A stretch of DNA of 64,000 bases from Aurelia coerulea (taxonomy: Eukaryota; Cnidaria; Scyphozoa; Semaeostomeae; Ulmaridae), in NCBI GenBank assembly GCA_039566865.1, contig CM076947.1, positions 9,059,501-9,123,500 of the forward strand, written 5' to 3'. The position numbers and the translations under genes are program-made. Below, in pieces: positions 1 through 10,495 of the stretch. The notes under the pieces were generated by a model. It had not been told where the DNA came from. It saw only the letters and a list, made by a program, of their open reading frames with translations, and did not search any database. Each line of letters opens with the position of its first letter. Position 1 is the first letter of the stretch.

Positions 1-87
1 TTTTCTTCTCCAGCATTTGTTTATTCTGAACCTGCTTCTGTCTGCTTCTGTTTTTCTTGGGATCAGATCTAATGATCATAATTGGGG

Positions 88-205
88 TCTTTTGGGTCAT
101 TCTGGGTTATTTTGGCTCGTTCTTTTGGTTTTTCTGGGTCATTTTGGCCCATTTTGGGTCATTTTGGGTCATTTTGGTTCGTTTTGGTTCATTTTGGGTG
201 ATTCC
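88..205. repeat. Short degenerate minisatellite (TTTTGGGTCA-like)
   Basis: A run of imperfect copies of a 10 to 15 bp T/G-rich motif of the form TTTTGGGTCA or TTTTGGTTCG is seen directly. The open frames that cross it are repeat-driven Thr/Gln/Lys/Pro-rich strings and do not look like protein. No gene is supported between position 1 and 437. Confidence 0.7.
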
Positions 206-437
206 ATAGTTTAGCAATACCGATTTTATAAAATGAAAATGAAATGAATTAATGATTCGATAGTGGAGTACCCCCCCCCCAAGCAGGGGTATCACTCTCA
301 TTAAATGATCCTGTTCCGTTGTTCCCTTCATCCAATTCCCCTCTCTCTCTTTAATTTCTCGCGGGCCTTTGTTATTCGTTTGACTGCATTTAAAAGTAAG
401 AGGCCATCTTTTAAACACAGTTCCCTGGCCGCATCGT

Positions 438-619
438 TCATTGGTTGTCTGCGCCACGGATCACAACTTCTACAACTGCTACCACATCATGGGCATTGAG
501 AAAATGTAAAGTTGTCCCTGCTGGCAAACTTGCAAAGAGATCATTGTCGTATAAATTGACCCATAGCCCATCTGGCATCCTCAACACGATTGATTTAAAT
601 CTGTTGTAGAAGCTTATCC
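438..619 (-). CDS. Last coding exon of an unidentified minus-strand gene
   Basis: On the minus strand a clean acceptor (TTTTCTTGCAG, its CAG at 620-622) opens a 182-base exon ending with TGA at 438-440. It begins with two bases that complete the codon left by the exon at 769-870, so the two exons splice in phase. The encoded tail is about 60 residues, soluble and ordinary in composition, and includes FKSIVLRMPDG and LHFLNAHDVVAVVEVVIRG. No family is recognised. The exon has no internal start, so it is seen only as a splice product. Confidence 0.7.
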
Positions 620-768
620 CTGCAAGAAAACATTTAGTCTATTTCATCTTTTTAAGAAATGGTCTGCTCAGAAATACAAATTCTAAACATTTGATTCAAA
701 ATTTTATAAGAGTGTTTATTCAAATTTCAATCAAGATTATACATACAGGCTTTTCTCTTAAAGTCTAC

Positions 769-870
769 CAGAAGCTCTCCGAAGTTTGTGCCGCAAACTA
801 CAATCTGCCAATGCTCCTCCCCTTTGTGGCCCTCGACGTCTAGCCGGAAGTTTTTTCCTCACTTGTTTGT
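769..870 (-). CDS. Internal coding exon of the same minus-strand gene
   Basis: This 102-base exon lies between the acceptor TTTTACTGTAG and the donor CTTCTG/GTAGAC on the minus strand. Its phase (2 + 33 codons + 1) fits the 438-619 exon exactly. The peptide is strongly basic (KKLPARRRGPQRGG, then RHKLRRAS), as expected of a nucleic-acid-binding or nuclear-localising stretch, but function is unknown. Earlier exons would lie above 900 and were not found with confidence. Confidence 0.65.
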
Positions 871-1003
871 CTACAGTAAAAAAATAAAGATGCCACTGTT
901 AAATTCTATTCACATCTTATCTAGTATTCCTATGATCTGAAACTAGTTTTAGGAATCTTAGAAGTTATGCATATTAAAACAGTGTTTTGTCCTTCCTCTC
1001 GAG

Positions 1004-1131
1004 GTGACCCACACATCGTGATTCCTTCAGCCGAGAATTACAGAGAGTCGATCACCCTACCATCAAGTCTTCCCTTCCATTATATGATACAAGAAGAATG
1101 GAGATTTTACATGGAATTAGCATCAACATGA
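1004..1131 (+). CDS. Possible last exon of an unidentified plus-strand gene
   Basis: After a pyrimidine-rich acceptor (CCTTCCTCTCGAG) an open stretch of about 42 codons (GDPHIVIPSAENYRESITL...) ends in TGA at 1129-1131. An AATAAA signal follows at 1158-1163. The stop plus poly(A) signal supports a terminal exon. Against it, upstream exons would have to overlap the better supported minus-strand exons at 438-870. No family is recognised. Confidence 0.35.
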
Positions 1132-1157
1132 AGATCACAAACAAATTTGTAAATGCA

Positions 1158-1163
1158 AATAAA
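1158..1163 (+). terminator. AATAAA polyadenylation signal
   Basis: A canonical hexamer lies 27 bases after the stop of the candidate exon at 1004-1131. In A/T-rich DNA it can arise by chance, so its weight depends on that exon. Confidence 0.3.
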
Positions 1164-1309
1164 TACTTAAGAATTTTCGCTTGTTGTTGCCATCTTTTCC
1201 GTGGTTCCTCGTGGAATGAATGATTTTCAAGATGATTTTTAATTTCTCAGGTTATTTTCTTCGTTAGAAACAATTTCAAATATAGCTCATGTTTTTCAGG
1301 AAACCAGGC

Positions 1310-2790
1310 TGAGACATCTGCCATTAAGAATTTTACACAACTACAGTAGTTCATTAAAAAGTTATTGATAACATTCTTGTAACATCATTGAAAAAAATAT
1401 TCGTGTTGCGTGTAGTAAAGGGCTTGATAACGGGCTATGCTCGAAGCGTCTTGCTTAATTCAATTCGCATCAAAGTGCTTATATTTTACTTGATTTACTT
1501 CTAACATCATTGCATGTTGATAGATCTCCAATATTTAAAAATATGATGGGTTGCAGTACCCTTTCCACTTTGGAATGCGAGGAAGGTTGAAATCGGTAGG
1601 TTTTGTTGCATTGTAAAAACAGATGAGTAAATCTGAAGAGGTAGAAGTCTAGATCTTGCAATGGGCTGTCAATGTGTTGATGTGTGCAGGAGTTTGTGTG
1701 GCCAGGTTCACTCCAAAAGTAAAGTCCAAAATAGTTCAGCAAGATAACACCGATTGGAAACTTAAATCAACTAATGTGTCATCTTCAACGTATTGTATCC
1801 TCATTCTGACTTGCTTTTATTTAATTTCAAGTGAACGTTTTGCTTTAGAGCTTTCAAGCTCATTGACTCTTATTTAAAATCATGGTAAAATATTAAAATT
1901 TTACATAAGTAAAGTAGTTAATTTTGAAAAATATTCATAATATGCTTGTAGCATCATTCAAAAAAATCTTCTTTTTGCGTGTAGTAAAGGGCTTGATATC
2001 AGGCTATGCTCGAAACGTCGTGCCTATCTCAATTCGCATCAAATTGCTTATATTTTACTTTATTTACTTCTAACATCATTGCCTGTTGATAGAGCTCCAA
2101 TATTTAAAAATATGATGGGTTGCAGTACCCTTTCCACTTTGGAATGCGAGGAAGGTTGAAATTGTTAGGTTTTGTTGCATTGTAAAAACAGATGAGTAAA
2201 TCTGAAGAGGTAGAAGTCTAGATCTTACAATGGGCTGTCGATGTGTTGATGTGTGCAGGAGTTTGTGTGGCCAGGTTCACTGCAAAAGAAAAGTCCAAAA
2301 TAGTTAAGCAAATTCATCATGGATGACTTTGTTGCTTTGTTGATGTACTTTGTTGTGTTAGACGTCAATGGGTTGGATGTTGATGGGTTGGATGTTGATG
2401 GGTTGGATGTCGATGGGTTGGATGTCGATGGGTTGGATGTCGATGGGTTGCATGTTGATGGGTTGCATGTCGATGGGTTGCATGTCGATGGGTTGCATGT
2501 CGATGGGTTGCATGTCGCTGGGTTGGATGTTGATGGGTTGGATGTTGATGGGTTGGATGATGGGTTAGATGTTGCTGGGTTGGGCAAAGACGACAGCGTT
2601 GCATCTGGGATCACCACTGCAAAAGAAAATACCGAAATGTTTCAGCAAGTTGACAGCGATATGGAACTTAAACGAATTGATCTGCCATCTTCAGCATGCT
2701 GTATTCTAATTTTGTTTGCTTTAATTTCACTTCAACTGATCCTTCCGGTTTAGAGCTTTCAAACTAACGGAATCTCAGTTAAAGTCATGA
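1310..2790. repeat. Diverged tandem duplication (about 600 bp plus 870 bp)
   Basis: The stretch from about 1370 to 1880 recurs at about 1950 to 2310 and again at 2640 to 2790 in the same order and orientation. The second copy is lengthened by the 15-bp minisatellite. Shared landmarks are TAGTAAAGGGCTTGATA at 1414 and 1982, and AGAGGTAGAAGTCTAGATCTT in both copies. Open frames in the two copies do not agree well enough to name a gene. Confidence 0.75.
2360..2583. repeat. 15-bp minisatellite, about 15 copies
   Basis: About fifteen copies of a 15-base unit (GATGTTGATGGGTTG and variants with C for T or C for G) lie end to end. Because 15 is a multiple of 3, every frame without a stop in one unit stays open. 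On plus this gives an Asp-Val-Asp-Gly-Leu repeat protein (2319-2753, 144 residues), and on minus an Asn-Pro-Ser-Thr repeat (2225-2617). No splice or start evidence shows translation. Confidence 0.9.
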
Positions 2791-3125
2791 TTTTTATAGT
2801 AATATAGATGGTTTTTTACAATCGACAAATTGGTCTAGCCAAGGGTACCATTTTCGTAAAAATTAGTCTAGTCAACGGTGACCTTTTGAAGATGCTCGTG
2901 GCACACCCCTACCCAAAATTTGGCCAAGAACCCCCCCTGTGGGGCGATCTTTGATGAAAACGACGAGCGTAATTCCCCTTTGCTTCCTTCCTGGCAGTAA
3001 TGACACTGAGATACACTCATGTGTATATTGTCCTCTTAGGAGAATGGAATCCCCTTCAATGAGTTATATCTACTAAGGAAAAGATTTTTCATTCCCCCAG
3101 ATGATAAGACGTGCTAAAAAGTGCT
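2791..3125. other. Unique spacer before the array, no gene seen
   Basis: This stretch runs from the end of the local duplication to the first array unit. It has short C/G runs and no convincing open frame or splice structure. The array begins abruptly at 3126; the bases before it do not match those before other units. Confidence 0.6.
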
Positions 3126-3464
3126 CAAGCCACTACTACGCCCCCCAAACCCCCCACTGATACGGTGGGGGACTTGCGTAACCATCTATATGATCAAAGG
3201 TACCAACAACCCCCCTAAACCAACGCACCCTAAACAGGTCCCTCCCCTACCCATCAAACCACCCCTTTTTAAATTCCCAACGAACAAAGCCCATCAAAGG
3301 CCAACATAACCCAGAAGGAAACCAAAAAAGCATTTCTGTAAAAAATAGTTCCTCATCACTCATTACCAGCCCACCATGCCCCCCAACACCACATCGCCCC
3401 CCTTGATCCCGTGCACCATACATCATGTGGAGAAGAGGAGAACGCTTACTAACAGGGGACGACT

Positions 3465-4442
3465 AGCATAGGAATCATTCGTCGTACATAGCCGATTGCT
3501 CGTGGCCCATGGTCGAAACCGCCAAAGCCTCATTTTCACGGGCCAATCAGACGGCTAAAAAGCGAAGGAGACAAAAGAAACCCGTGAAGATTTTCCTAAA
3601 TTTTACCTACCTTCGTAAAACGCAACCAGGACAAAAAACTGCTTGAGATTTCCCAAATTTTTTTAAAGCAATCTGCTCTCCAGATGTTTGGGAGTACAAG
3701 TTTGGATGCCGGTTAAAATATCTTCAGGATTGGCGGAGTTATTGCCTCTCCAATAGACAAAATCGGCGAAGGCTTGTCGAGACCTGTTTACGCCACTTCA
3801 AGTCAGGTGATAAAGCCTCTTGATAAAACCTCTCTTGAATTTCATAAGTTATTTCGCAACGAGCAAACTTTTGCCATGAATGTAAAAAGTAGTACAATAC
3901 AGAAAATTCCCTAGAGCATTGCCACATGACTTGAAATGCGCGAACAAACCTTTGTAGACTTTTTCAATTCACATAGAAACCGTAGAGGCATTGAATCTTC
4001 AATAAAAGAAAATTTAGCGAAAGACAATAGCAAGAACAATTGAAAACACAGATTGTGGCGTTTTCGGGTCGTTCTTACAACAATCACTATTATTATTACT
4101 ATTGTCTCCCGGCCAGAATTTCTATTGTTCAAGGTTCAGTGCCTTATCGGGTTGTTTGTGGCCATAACTCCACCAATCCTGGAAATATTTTAACGGGCAT
4201 CCAAACTTTTACTCCCAAACATCTGAAGAGTAGATTGCTTTAAAAAAAATTCGAGAAATCTCAAGCAGTTTTTTGTCCTGGTTGCGTTTTATGAAGGTAG
4301 GTAAAATTTAGGAAAATCCTCAGGGGTTTCTTTTGTCTCCCTCGCTTTTTAGCCGTCTGATTGGTCCGTGAAAATGAGGCTTTGGCGGTTTCGACCATGG
4401 GCCACGAGCAATCGGCTATGTACGACGAATGATTCCTATGCT
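3465..4442. mobile_element. 978-bp long-inverted-repeat transposon, 10-bp target duplication
   Basis: The ends are near-perfect inverted copies (AGCATAGGAATCATTCGTCG at left) that extend about 285 bp inward with mismatches. GGGGACGACT flanks both sides (3455-3464 and 4443-4452). Sister units carry a single unoccupied GAGGACGACTAAGG at this place. No transposase frame is seen, so it is non-autonomous. Long inverted repeats with a 9-10 bp duplication are usual for Mutator-like (MULE) or foldback elements; the family is inferred. Confidence 0.9.
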
Positions 4443-4465
4443 GGGGACGACTAAGGAAAATATAG

Positions 4466-4555
4466 CACCAAGAGGCTGCAAATGACAAAGCTGCATTGGC
4501 TGAATTATCTACTCTTTGTAGAATCACGATAATGCACCTAAGCAAATGCACCTGA
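4466..4555 (+). CDS. Candidate terminal exon in each unit (EAANDKAALAEL...)
   Basis: After AAAATATAG an open stretch of about 29 codons contains EAANDKAALAELSTLCR and ends in TGA. An AATAAA signal lies at 4695-4700. Equivalent stretches occur in every full unit, with Arg added before the stop in the later ones. The helical, Ala/Leu/Glu-rich look suits a coiled-coil tail. The acceptor is weak and no upstream partner was found. Function is unknown. Confidence 0.3.
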   Translation, partial: HQEAANDKAALAELSTLCRITIMHLSKCT

Positions 4556-4774
4556 TGATGGACGCCATATTTTCTGAAATCATCTTACGAATGAAACCTG
4601 TGTGTTGCTGAAGGAAGGAAGGAAGGAAGCTTCGATAATAACAACTGCATATGTAATGCTGAATGTGTGTAAATGCAAGAAGGTAAATTTTACAAATAAA
4701 ATGAATTGTGCATAATTGAATTAAACTATTTTGAAATATATTGGTCGTGAATAATTGTGTGAATATTTACAATG

Positions 4775-4919
4775 ATAGACGATTGCGCTGAAGATGGCGG
4801 CGAGGAGAGTGTTTACCAAGATGCATTGCGCTCTATAATTGAGTTCCAGTGTTCGTGATTAGAACGCAATGCATCTTGGTAAAACATTCCTCGCTACAAT
4901 CTTCAGCGCAATCGTCTAT
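4775..4919. repeat. 145-bp hairpin element repeated in every unit
   Basis: ATAGACGATTGCGCTGAAGAT at left is answered by its inverse at right (ATCTTCAGCGCAATCGTCTAT minus one mismatch). The arms run inward through ACCAAGATGCATTGCG to a short loop. The equivalent in U2 is 8235-8392, where the loop gains TAGAATCGTTAAGGACT, and matching copies lie about the same distance into every other full unit. It is a miniature inverted-repeat element or a structured region older than the array. Confidence 0.75.
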
Positions 4920-5731
4920 TGTTTAATGCGAATTAATAATATTCATTTAACTACCTATAACCTACTAATATGAAATGGCAACTCTAAATACAGGAAATTT
5001 TTCTAGGATAAGGTAAATCAGATAGTGAATGAATTGCAATGATCAACAGTCCTTGTCAATTGGCCTAAACATGGTGGAAGTTAAAAGTGTGTAATCTGGC
5101 AACATGTTGCTCCATGATATCAAAGTGTGACATATACTCATTTCATCTGCCATATCAAGACAATCTTCGCGACGAATCTAATGCCCTACGTGGGCGCGCT
5201 AGAATCGTCGGACAAACCTTAATTCTGCTTGTCCCCATGTCAAGATCATATCGTCGGGGGGAATAAAATTGGCTTTTTACCCCCCCCCCCCCCGATAATG
5301 CAGCAGCGTTTAGCATAAGCCCAATGATAGTTGAATAAATAATCAGGTCCTAAGCAGAGTACGTTCCAACAAATCTACTGCACCGCTTGTGTGCGATAGA
5401 ATGGTAGGAGAGACCTGACGTCTACAGGCTCAGGTTTTTTCAATCCCCCCCCCCCACGATGAGAAAAGTCATATTGACCTTTCCCTCCACCATGCATAAT
5501 ATAGCAGGTTTTCCGTCATTCTGACTTCCACAATCGGAGCAATTCATTAATTTACAATATTTACGGCAGTTTTGTACACGCCAGATATCATTTAACATCA
5601 ATCACGTATCAATTACATGAACGTTTTCATATATCAAAATCATCAACGATTCTAGGATTCTAAGGTTTGGGAATAATATATATTACCAAACGAGAAATAA
5701 CAAAATGGCTTTAAGTCTACAATCATCATAG

Positions 5732-5910
5732 TAGACTTTGATTATTGGGATGGTTTTGGTGTTGTTGCCAATTATAAAGCAACGGTCTATAGACGGCAGA
5801 CTGCAATCGTCAAGGCAGCGACAAAATGTGGAGCACATCATAATCAGGAGGGGTATATGTGTAAAAATAAAATTCAACTGGCGATAGGGCGAGGTTTTAA
5901 AGTACAATAG
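5732..5910 (+). CDS. Candidate exon with conserved 59-residue frame (U1 copy)
   Basis: CATCATAG precedes a 179-base open stretch ending in TAG at 5908-5910. The peptide begins DFDYWDGFGVVANYKATVYR and continues with KAATKCGAHHNQEGY and KNKIQLAIGRGFKVQ, which reads as real protein. Copies are at 9204-9382, 13886-14064, 17874-18052, 22553-22731, 27233-27411, 31868-32046 and 37165-37343. Changes between copies include Cys to Phe after GYM and Ala-Thr to Glu-Thr in U7 and U8. No family is recognised; the antisense frames listed over it are weaker. Confidence 0.4.
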
Positions 5911-6021
5911 AAGGCAGCAAATCTATTTTAAATTGTTGGGGAGCGGACACAAAAATGCATTATAAATGACTGGGGAGAGCAAGGGAACTAATCAGGCATG
6001 GGAACAAATTTATCTATAAAC

Positions 6022-6153
6022 ATGGCGAAGGCAGGTTATTCACGTTTAATGGGAGAAGAAGACACGGGACAGCTTTTTGATATTTTCAAATTTCAGGACG
6101 TTTTCTTTTGTATAGAGACGAGACAGCAAGGGGGGATTTTAAAGTTGTTATGA
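6022..6153 (+). CDS. Candidate 43-residue frame with strong start context (U1 copy)
   Basis: ATAAACATGGCG gives a good start context. The frame reads MAKAGYSRLMGEEDTGQLFD, then IFKFQDVFFCIETRQQ, and stops at TGA. It is open in all eight units (9494-9625, 14176-14307, 18164-18295, 22843-22974, 27523-27654, 32158-32289, 37454-37585). It might be a first exon whose donor was not recognised, or a microprotein. Near-identity of the copies means openness alone is not evidence of selection. Confidence 0.35.
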   Translation: MAKAGYSRLMGEEDTGQLFDIFKFQDVFFCIETRQQGGILKLL

Positions 6154-6401
6154 TAGTTTTATTAAGAGGCAGCATGACAGGAGAAAGGCTTTATTATTGC
6201 CGTAGTCGATTTAGGATGAATGCAACAGCTTCTCGCAGCAGTATTTTGCAAAGGGAAAATATTTGTTCCAAAAAGGAAAGTCGTTTTTTGTTATGCAATA
6301 AAATTAGAGCTGCCAGTTTAGCACTGCAAGAGATCAATGAAAAGATGTTGGTAATTGAAAACGGTTTATTTCCAGTTCTCTTATATTTACAGGACCATCA
6401 T

Positions 6402-6666
6402 CTATGCATCCATCTCTCGCAGGACCTCCAAAACTGTTCTGAAGGCTTTCTTAGAGGAGCAGACCTCAGACCAATAATCAGGGCTGGAAGCCCTCTTCTC
6501 TCCTCTCCTACTGCCCCTTTCCTCTCTATATCTACTCTCATACCTATACGAATCCCTGTCCCTGTCCCTTCTGTCCCGTCTTTCTTCTCTCATCTCGTCC
6601 CGCTTGTCCCTTCTCCTCCTCTCACGCCTGTCTCCACCAAGGACAATCCTCAATTTATCATGTTCC
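6402..6666 (-). CDS. Arg/Asp/Glu-rich terminal exon (U1 copy)
   Basis: On minus, TTTTATTCACAG opens an exon reading EHDKLRIVLGGDRRERRRRD, then long Arg/Asp/Glu stretches (RDRDRDSYRYESRYREERG), then SPDYWSEVCSSKKAFRTVL, and TAG at 6402-6404. An AATAAA lies on minus at 6365-6370. The mixed-charge repeats resemble splicing or RNA-processing proteins, but no domain is named. It joins in phase to the exon above it (CCAAG/GTTAG donor). In U1 that partner exon is disrupted, so this copy is probably a pseudogene. Confidence 0.45.
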
Positions 6667-7023
6667 CTGTGAATAAAATATTAACTGTTATATAGTTGCT
6701 CTCAGCCATGAAATGTGAGGTGATATGAAAGGGAATCTCTCATTTGTTTCATTGAGTGAAGGCGATGTTGATGAGCATCCTCTCATTCTATGCGTGCTAC
6801 TTTTTCGCAGCAAACATATCTGTTTTAATGTTATAATGTTGTAAGTCTCCAACTATTACAAATTAGCAAAATTGTTTTTGGTTTACAAAATCAATAAGGT
6901 GAAAAGACAGATTGGTGAGTCACGGATGCAGGAAACTGTTCCCTTTAGGAAAGATTAGTACAAATTAAAGCGGATGCATGATGCATTTACCATGATTTTC
7001 AGAATACTCATAAAAGTTCTAAC

Positions 7024-7169
7024 CTTGGTCTCTCCAATCTTTCTCTGGTGTCCACATCACCCAAGTGAAACTCCCTGTACTGCTGCACAGAGAGTTTCTT
7101 GCTGCTTTATATTTGACATACAAATATAAATACAAATAACCAGCCTTTATCGTTTGGCCAGTAAATTTT
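7024..7169 (-). pseudogene. Disrupted partner exon (U1 copy)
   Basis: Same splice borders as the intact exon in other units (TTTCCACAG acceptor, CCAAG/GTTAG donor). A rearranged stretch (GGTTATTTGTATTTATATTT) replaces the usual bases and leads to an in-frame TAA. The exon is 146 instead of 131 bases. Confidence 0.5.
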
Positions 7170-7268
7170 CTGTGGAAAGAAATCAATGACAGATAGAAAC
7201 AGCGTGCACACAAACATTTTGTTCACATACAGTAGAAGATTTGGAATAGAATAAGGAGGCGTTGTTAC

Positions 7269-7329
7269 CATTAAATTCATTCTCAGAATGAAGACTGTAA
7301 TCGGACTCTTCTTCGTATTCATCATTAAC
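7269..7329 (-). CDS. Candidate acidic mini-exon (array, U1 copy)
   Basis: CAGGCTTTTAG and TTTAATG/GTAACA bound a 61-base exon reading NDEYEEESDYSLHSENEFN. It looks protein-like, but its phase does not fit the neighbouring candidate exons as read, so either a small exon is missing or the gene is decayed. Equivalent copies exist in all units (for example 10726-10786). Confidence 0.3.
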
Positions 7330-7389
7330 CTAAAAGCCTGGTTTGATGAAAATGAACTACTGGTATAAACTCATTTTTGTTGTAGTTAC

Positions 7390-7474
7390 CTGTAGTTTCG
7401 TGTCTTTTTTCGATTTTTTCTTTATCTAAATACCCACGTGGGTAGACATAGTTATTGCTCCCCGTTGTCTTGCC
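7390..7474 (-). CDS. Candidate exon reading NNYVYPRGYLDKEKIEKRH (U1 copy)
   Basis: On minus, CTACTACAAG and ACTACAG/GTAACT bound 85 bases encoding a Lys/Tyr-rich segment. It ends in phase 1 whereas the next candidate exon starts in phase 0, so they cannot be joined directly. In U2 one base is lost. Function is unknown. Confidence 0.3.
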
Positions 7475-9873
7475 CTTGTAGTAGAGTAGAGTAGTTTGTA
7501 AGTATAGTAATTAAGTAACAAGCCACTACTACGCCCCCCAAACCCCCCACTAATACGGTGGGGGACTTCCGTCACCATCTATATGATCAAAGGTACCAAC
7601 AACTCCCCTAAACTAACGCACCCTAAACCGGTCCCTCCCCTACCCATCAAACCACCCCTTTTTAAATTCCCAACGAACAAAGCCCATCAAAGGCCAACAT
7701 AACCCAGAAGGAAACCAAAAAAAGGCCCTGAAAACAGTTTAAAACAGTTGAAGAGGGTGATCACTGTGAGAGACAAAAATCATTTCTGTAAAAAATAGTT
7801 CCTCATCACTCATTACCAGCCCACCATGCCCCCTAACACCGCATCAACCCCCTTGATCCCATGCACCATACATCATGTCGAGAGGAGGAGAACGCTCACT
7901 AACAGAGGACGACTAAGGAAAATATAGCACCGAGAGGCTGCAAATGACAAAGCTGCATTGGCTGAATTATCTACTCTTTGTAGAATCATGATAATGCACC
8001 TAAGCAAATGCACCCGATGATGGATGCCATATTTTCTGAAATCATCTTACGAATGAAACCTGTGTTGCGGAAGTAAGGAAGGAAGGAAGCTTCGATAATA
8101 GCGACTGCATATGTAATGTTGAATGTGTGTAAATGCAAGAAGGTAAATTTTACAAATAAAATGAATTGTGCATAATTGAATTAAACTATTTTGAAATATA
8201 TTGGTCGCGAATAATTGTGTGAATATTTACAATGATAGACGATTGCGCTGAAGATGGCAGCGAGGAGTGTTTTTACCAAGATGCATTGCGTTCTATAATT
8301 GAGTTCCAGTAGAATCGTTAAGGACTCGTGATTAGAACACAATGCATCTTGGTAAAACATTCCTTGCTACAATCTTCAGAACAATCGTCTATTGTTTAAT
8401 GCGAACTAATAATATTCATTAACTACCTATAACCTACTAATATGGCATGGCAACTCTAAATACAGGAAATTTTTCTAGGATAAGATAAATCAGATAGTGA
8501 ATGAATTGCAACGATCAACAGTCCTTGTCAATTGGCCTAAACATGGTGGAAGTTAAAAGCGTGTAATCTGGCAACATGTTGCTCCATGATATCAAAAGTG
8601 TAACACATACTCATTTCATCTGCCATATCAAGACAATCTTCGCGATGAATCTAATGCGCTACGTGGGCACGCTAGAATTGTCGGACAAACCTTAATTCTG
8701 CTTGTCTCCGTGTCAAGATCATATCGTCAGGGGGAATACATTTGGCTTTTTACCCCCCCCCCAGAGAATGCAGCAGCGTTTATCATAAGCCCAATGATAG
8801 CTGCATAAATAATCAGGTCCTAAGCAGAGTACGTTCCAACAAATCTACTGCACCGCTTGTGTGCGATAGAATTGTAGGAGAGTCCTGAAGTCTACAGGCT
8901 CAGGTTTTTTCAATCCCTCCCCCCCCCCACAATGAGAAAAGTCAAATTGACCTTTCCCTCCACCATGCATAATATAGCAGGTTTTCCGTCATTGCTGACT
9001 TCCACAATCGGAGCAATTCATTAATTTACAATATTTACGGCAGTTTTGTATACGCCAGATATCATTTAACATCAATCACCTAGCAATTACATGAACGTTT
9101 TCATATATCAAAATCATGAACGATTCTAGGATTCTGAGGTTTGGGAATAATATATTACCAAACGAGAAATAACAAAAAGGCTTAAAGTCTACAATCATCA
9201 TAGTAGACTTTGATTATTGGGATGGTTTTGGTGTTGTTGCAAATTATAAAGCAACGGTCTATAGATGGCAGACTGCAATTGTCAAGGCAGCGACGAAATG
9301 TGGAGCACATCATAATCAGGAGGGGTATATGTTTAAAAATAAAATTCAACTGGCGATAGGGCGAGGTTTTAAAGTACAATAGAAGGCAGCAAATCTATTT
9401 TAATTTGTTGGGGAGCGGACACAAAAATGTATTATAAATGACTGGGGAGAGCAAGGGAACTAATCAGGCATGGGAACAAATTTATCTATAAACATGGCGA
9501 AGGCAGGTTATTCACGTTTAATGGGAGAAGAAGACACAGGACGGCTTTTTGATATTTTGAAATTTCAGGACGTTTTCTTTTGTATAGAGACGAGACAGCA
9601 AGGGGGGATTTTAAAGTTGTTATGATAGTTTTATTAAGAGGCAGCAAGACAGGAGAAAAGCTTTATTATTGCCGTAGTCGATTTAGGATGAATGCAACAG
9701 CTTCTCGCAGCAGTATTTTGCAAAGCGAAAATATTTGTTCCAAAAAGGAAAGTCGTTTTTTGTTATGCAATAATATTAGAGCTGCCAGTTTAGCACTGCA
9801 AGAGATCAATGAAAAGATGTTGGTAATTGAAAAGGGTTTATTTCCAGTTCTCTTATATTTACAGGACCATCAT

Positions 9874-10138
9874 CTATGCATCCATCTCTCGCAGGACCTC
9901 CAAAACTGTTCTGAAGGCTTTCTTGGAGGAGCAGACCTCAGACCAATAATCAGGGCTGGAAGCCCTCTTCTCTCCTCTCCTACTGCCCCTTTCCTCTCTA
10001 TATCTACTCTCATACCTATACGAATCCCTGTCCCTGTCCCTTCTGTCCCGTCTTTCTTCTCTCATCTCGTCCCGCTTGTCCCTTCTCCTCCTCTCACGCC
10101 TGTCTCCACCAAGGACAATCCTCAATTTATCATGTTCC
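9874..10138 (-). CDS. Arg/Asp/Glu-rich terminal exon (U2 copy)
   Basis: Intact copy of the exon described at 6402-6666, with the same acceptor, the same Arg/Asp repeats and stop. It joins in phase to 10496-10626: the donor leaves two bases of an Arg codon and this exon supplies the third. The longer plus-strand frame over it (9580-10167) is taken as its antisense shadow. Confidence 0.45.
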
Positions 10139-10495
10139 CTGTGAATAAAATATTAACTGTTATATAGTTGCTCTCAGCCATGAAATGTGAGGTGATATGA
10201 AAGGGAATCTCTCATTTGTTTCATTGAGTGAAGGCGATGTTGATGAGCATCCTCTCATTCTATGCGTGCTACTTTTTCGCAGCAAACATATCTGTTTTAA
10301 TGTTATAATGTTGTAAGTCTCCAACTATTACAAATTAGCAAAATGGTTTTTGGTTTACAAAATCAATAAGGTGAAAAGACAGATTGGTGAGTCACGGATG
10401 CAGGAAACTGTTCCCTTTAGGAAAGATTAGTACAAATTAAAGCGGATGCATGATGCATTTACCATGATTTTCAGAATAATCATAAACGTTCTAAC

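Larger units (their letters stand above)
3126..7518 (+). repeat. Array unit U1
   Basis: First and most diverged copy. It lacks the roughly 57-base GGCCCTGAAAACAG segment that others carry after the opening block. It holds the 978-bp insertion at 3465-4442 and has no 1.21-kb insert; the empty site reads TATGAAATG at 4969-4977. Candidate plus exons are 4466-4555, 5732-5910 and the 43-residue frame 6022-6153. Candidate minus exons are 7390-7474, 7269-7329, 7024-7169 and 6402-6666. In exon 7024-7169 extra bases bring a stop into frame. Confidence 0.9.

Noticed and set aside
2360..2583. Possible CRISPR array
   Set aside because: Units are back to back with no unique spacers; this is a minisatellite in eukaryotic DNA.
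9580..10167. 195-residue plus frame repeated in most units (6108, 9580, 18250, 22929, 27609, 37541)
   Set aside because: Its second half is the exact antisense of the Arg/Asp-rich exon and its Pro/Ser/Leu repeats mirror the RD repeats. Splice and poly(A) signals favour the minus strand.
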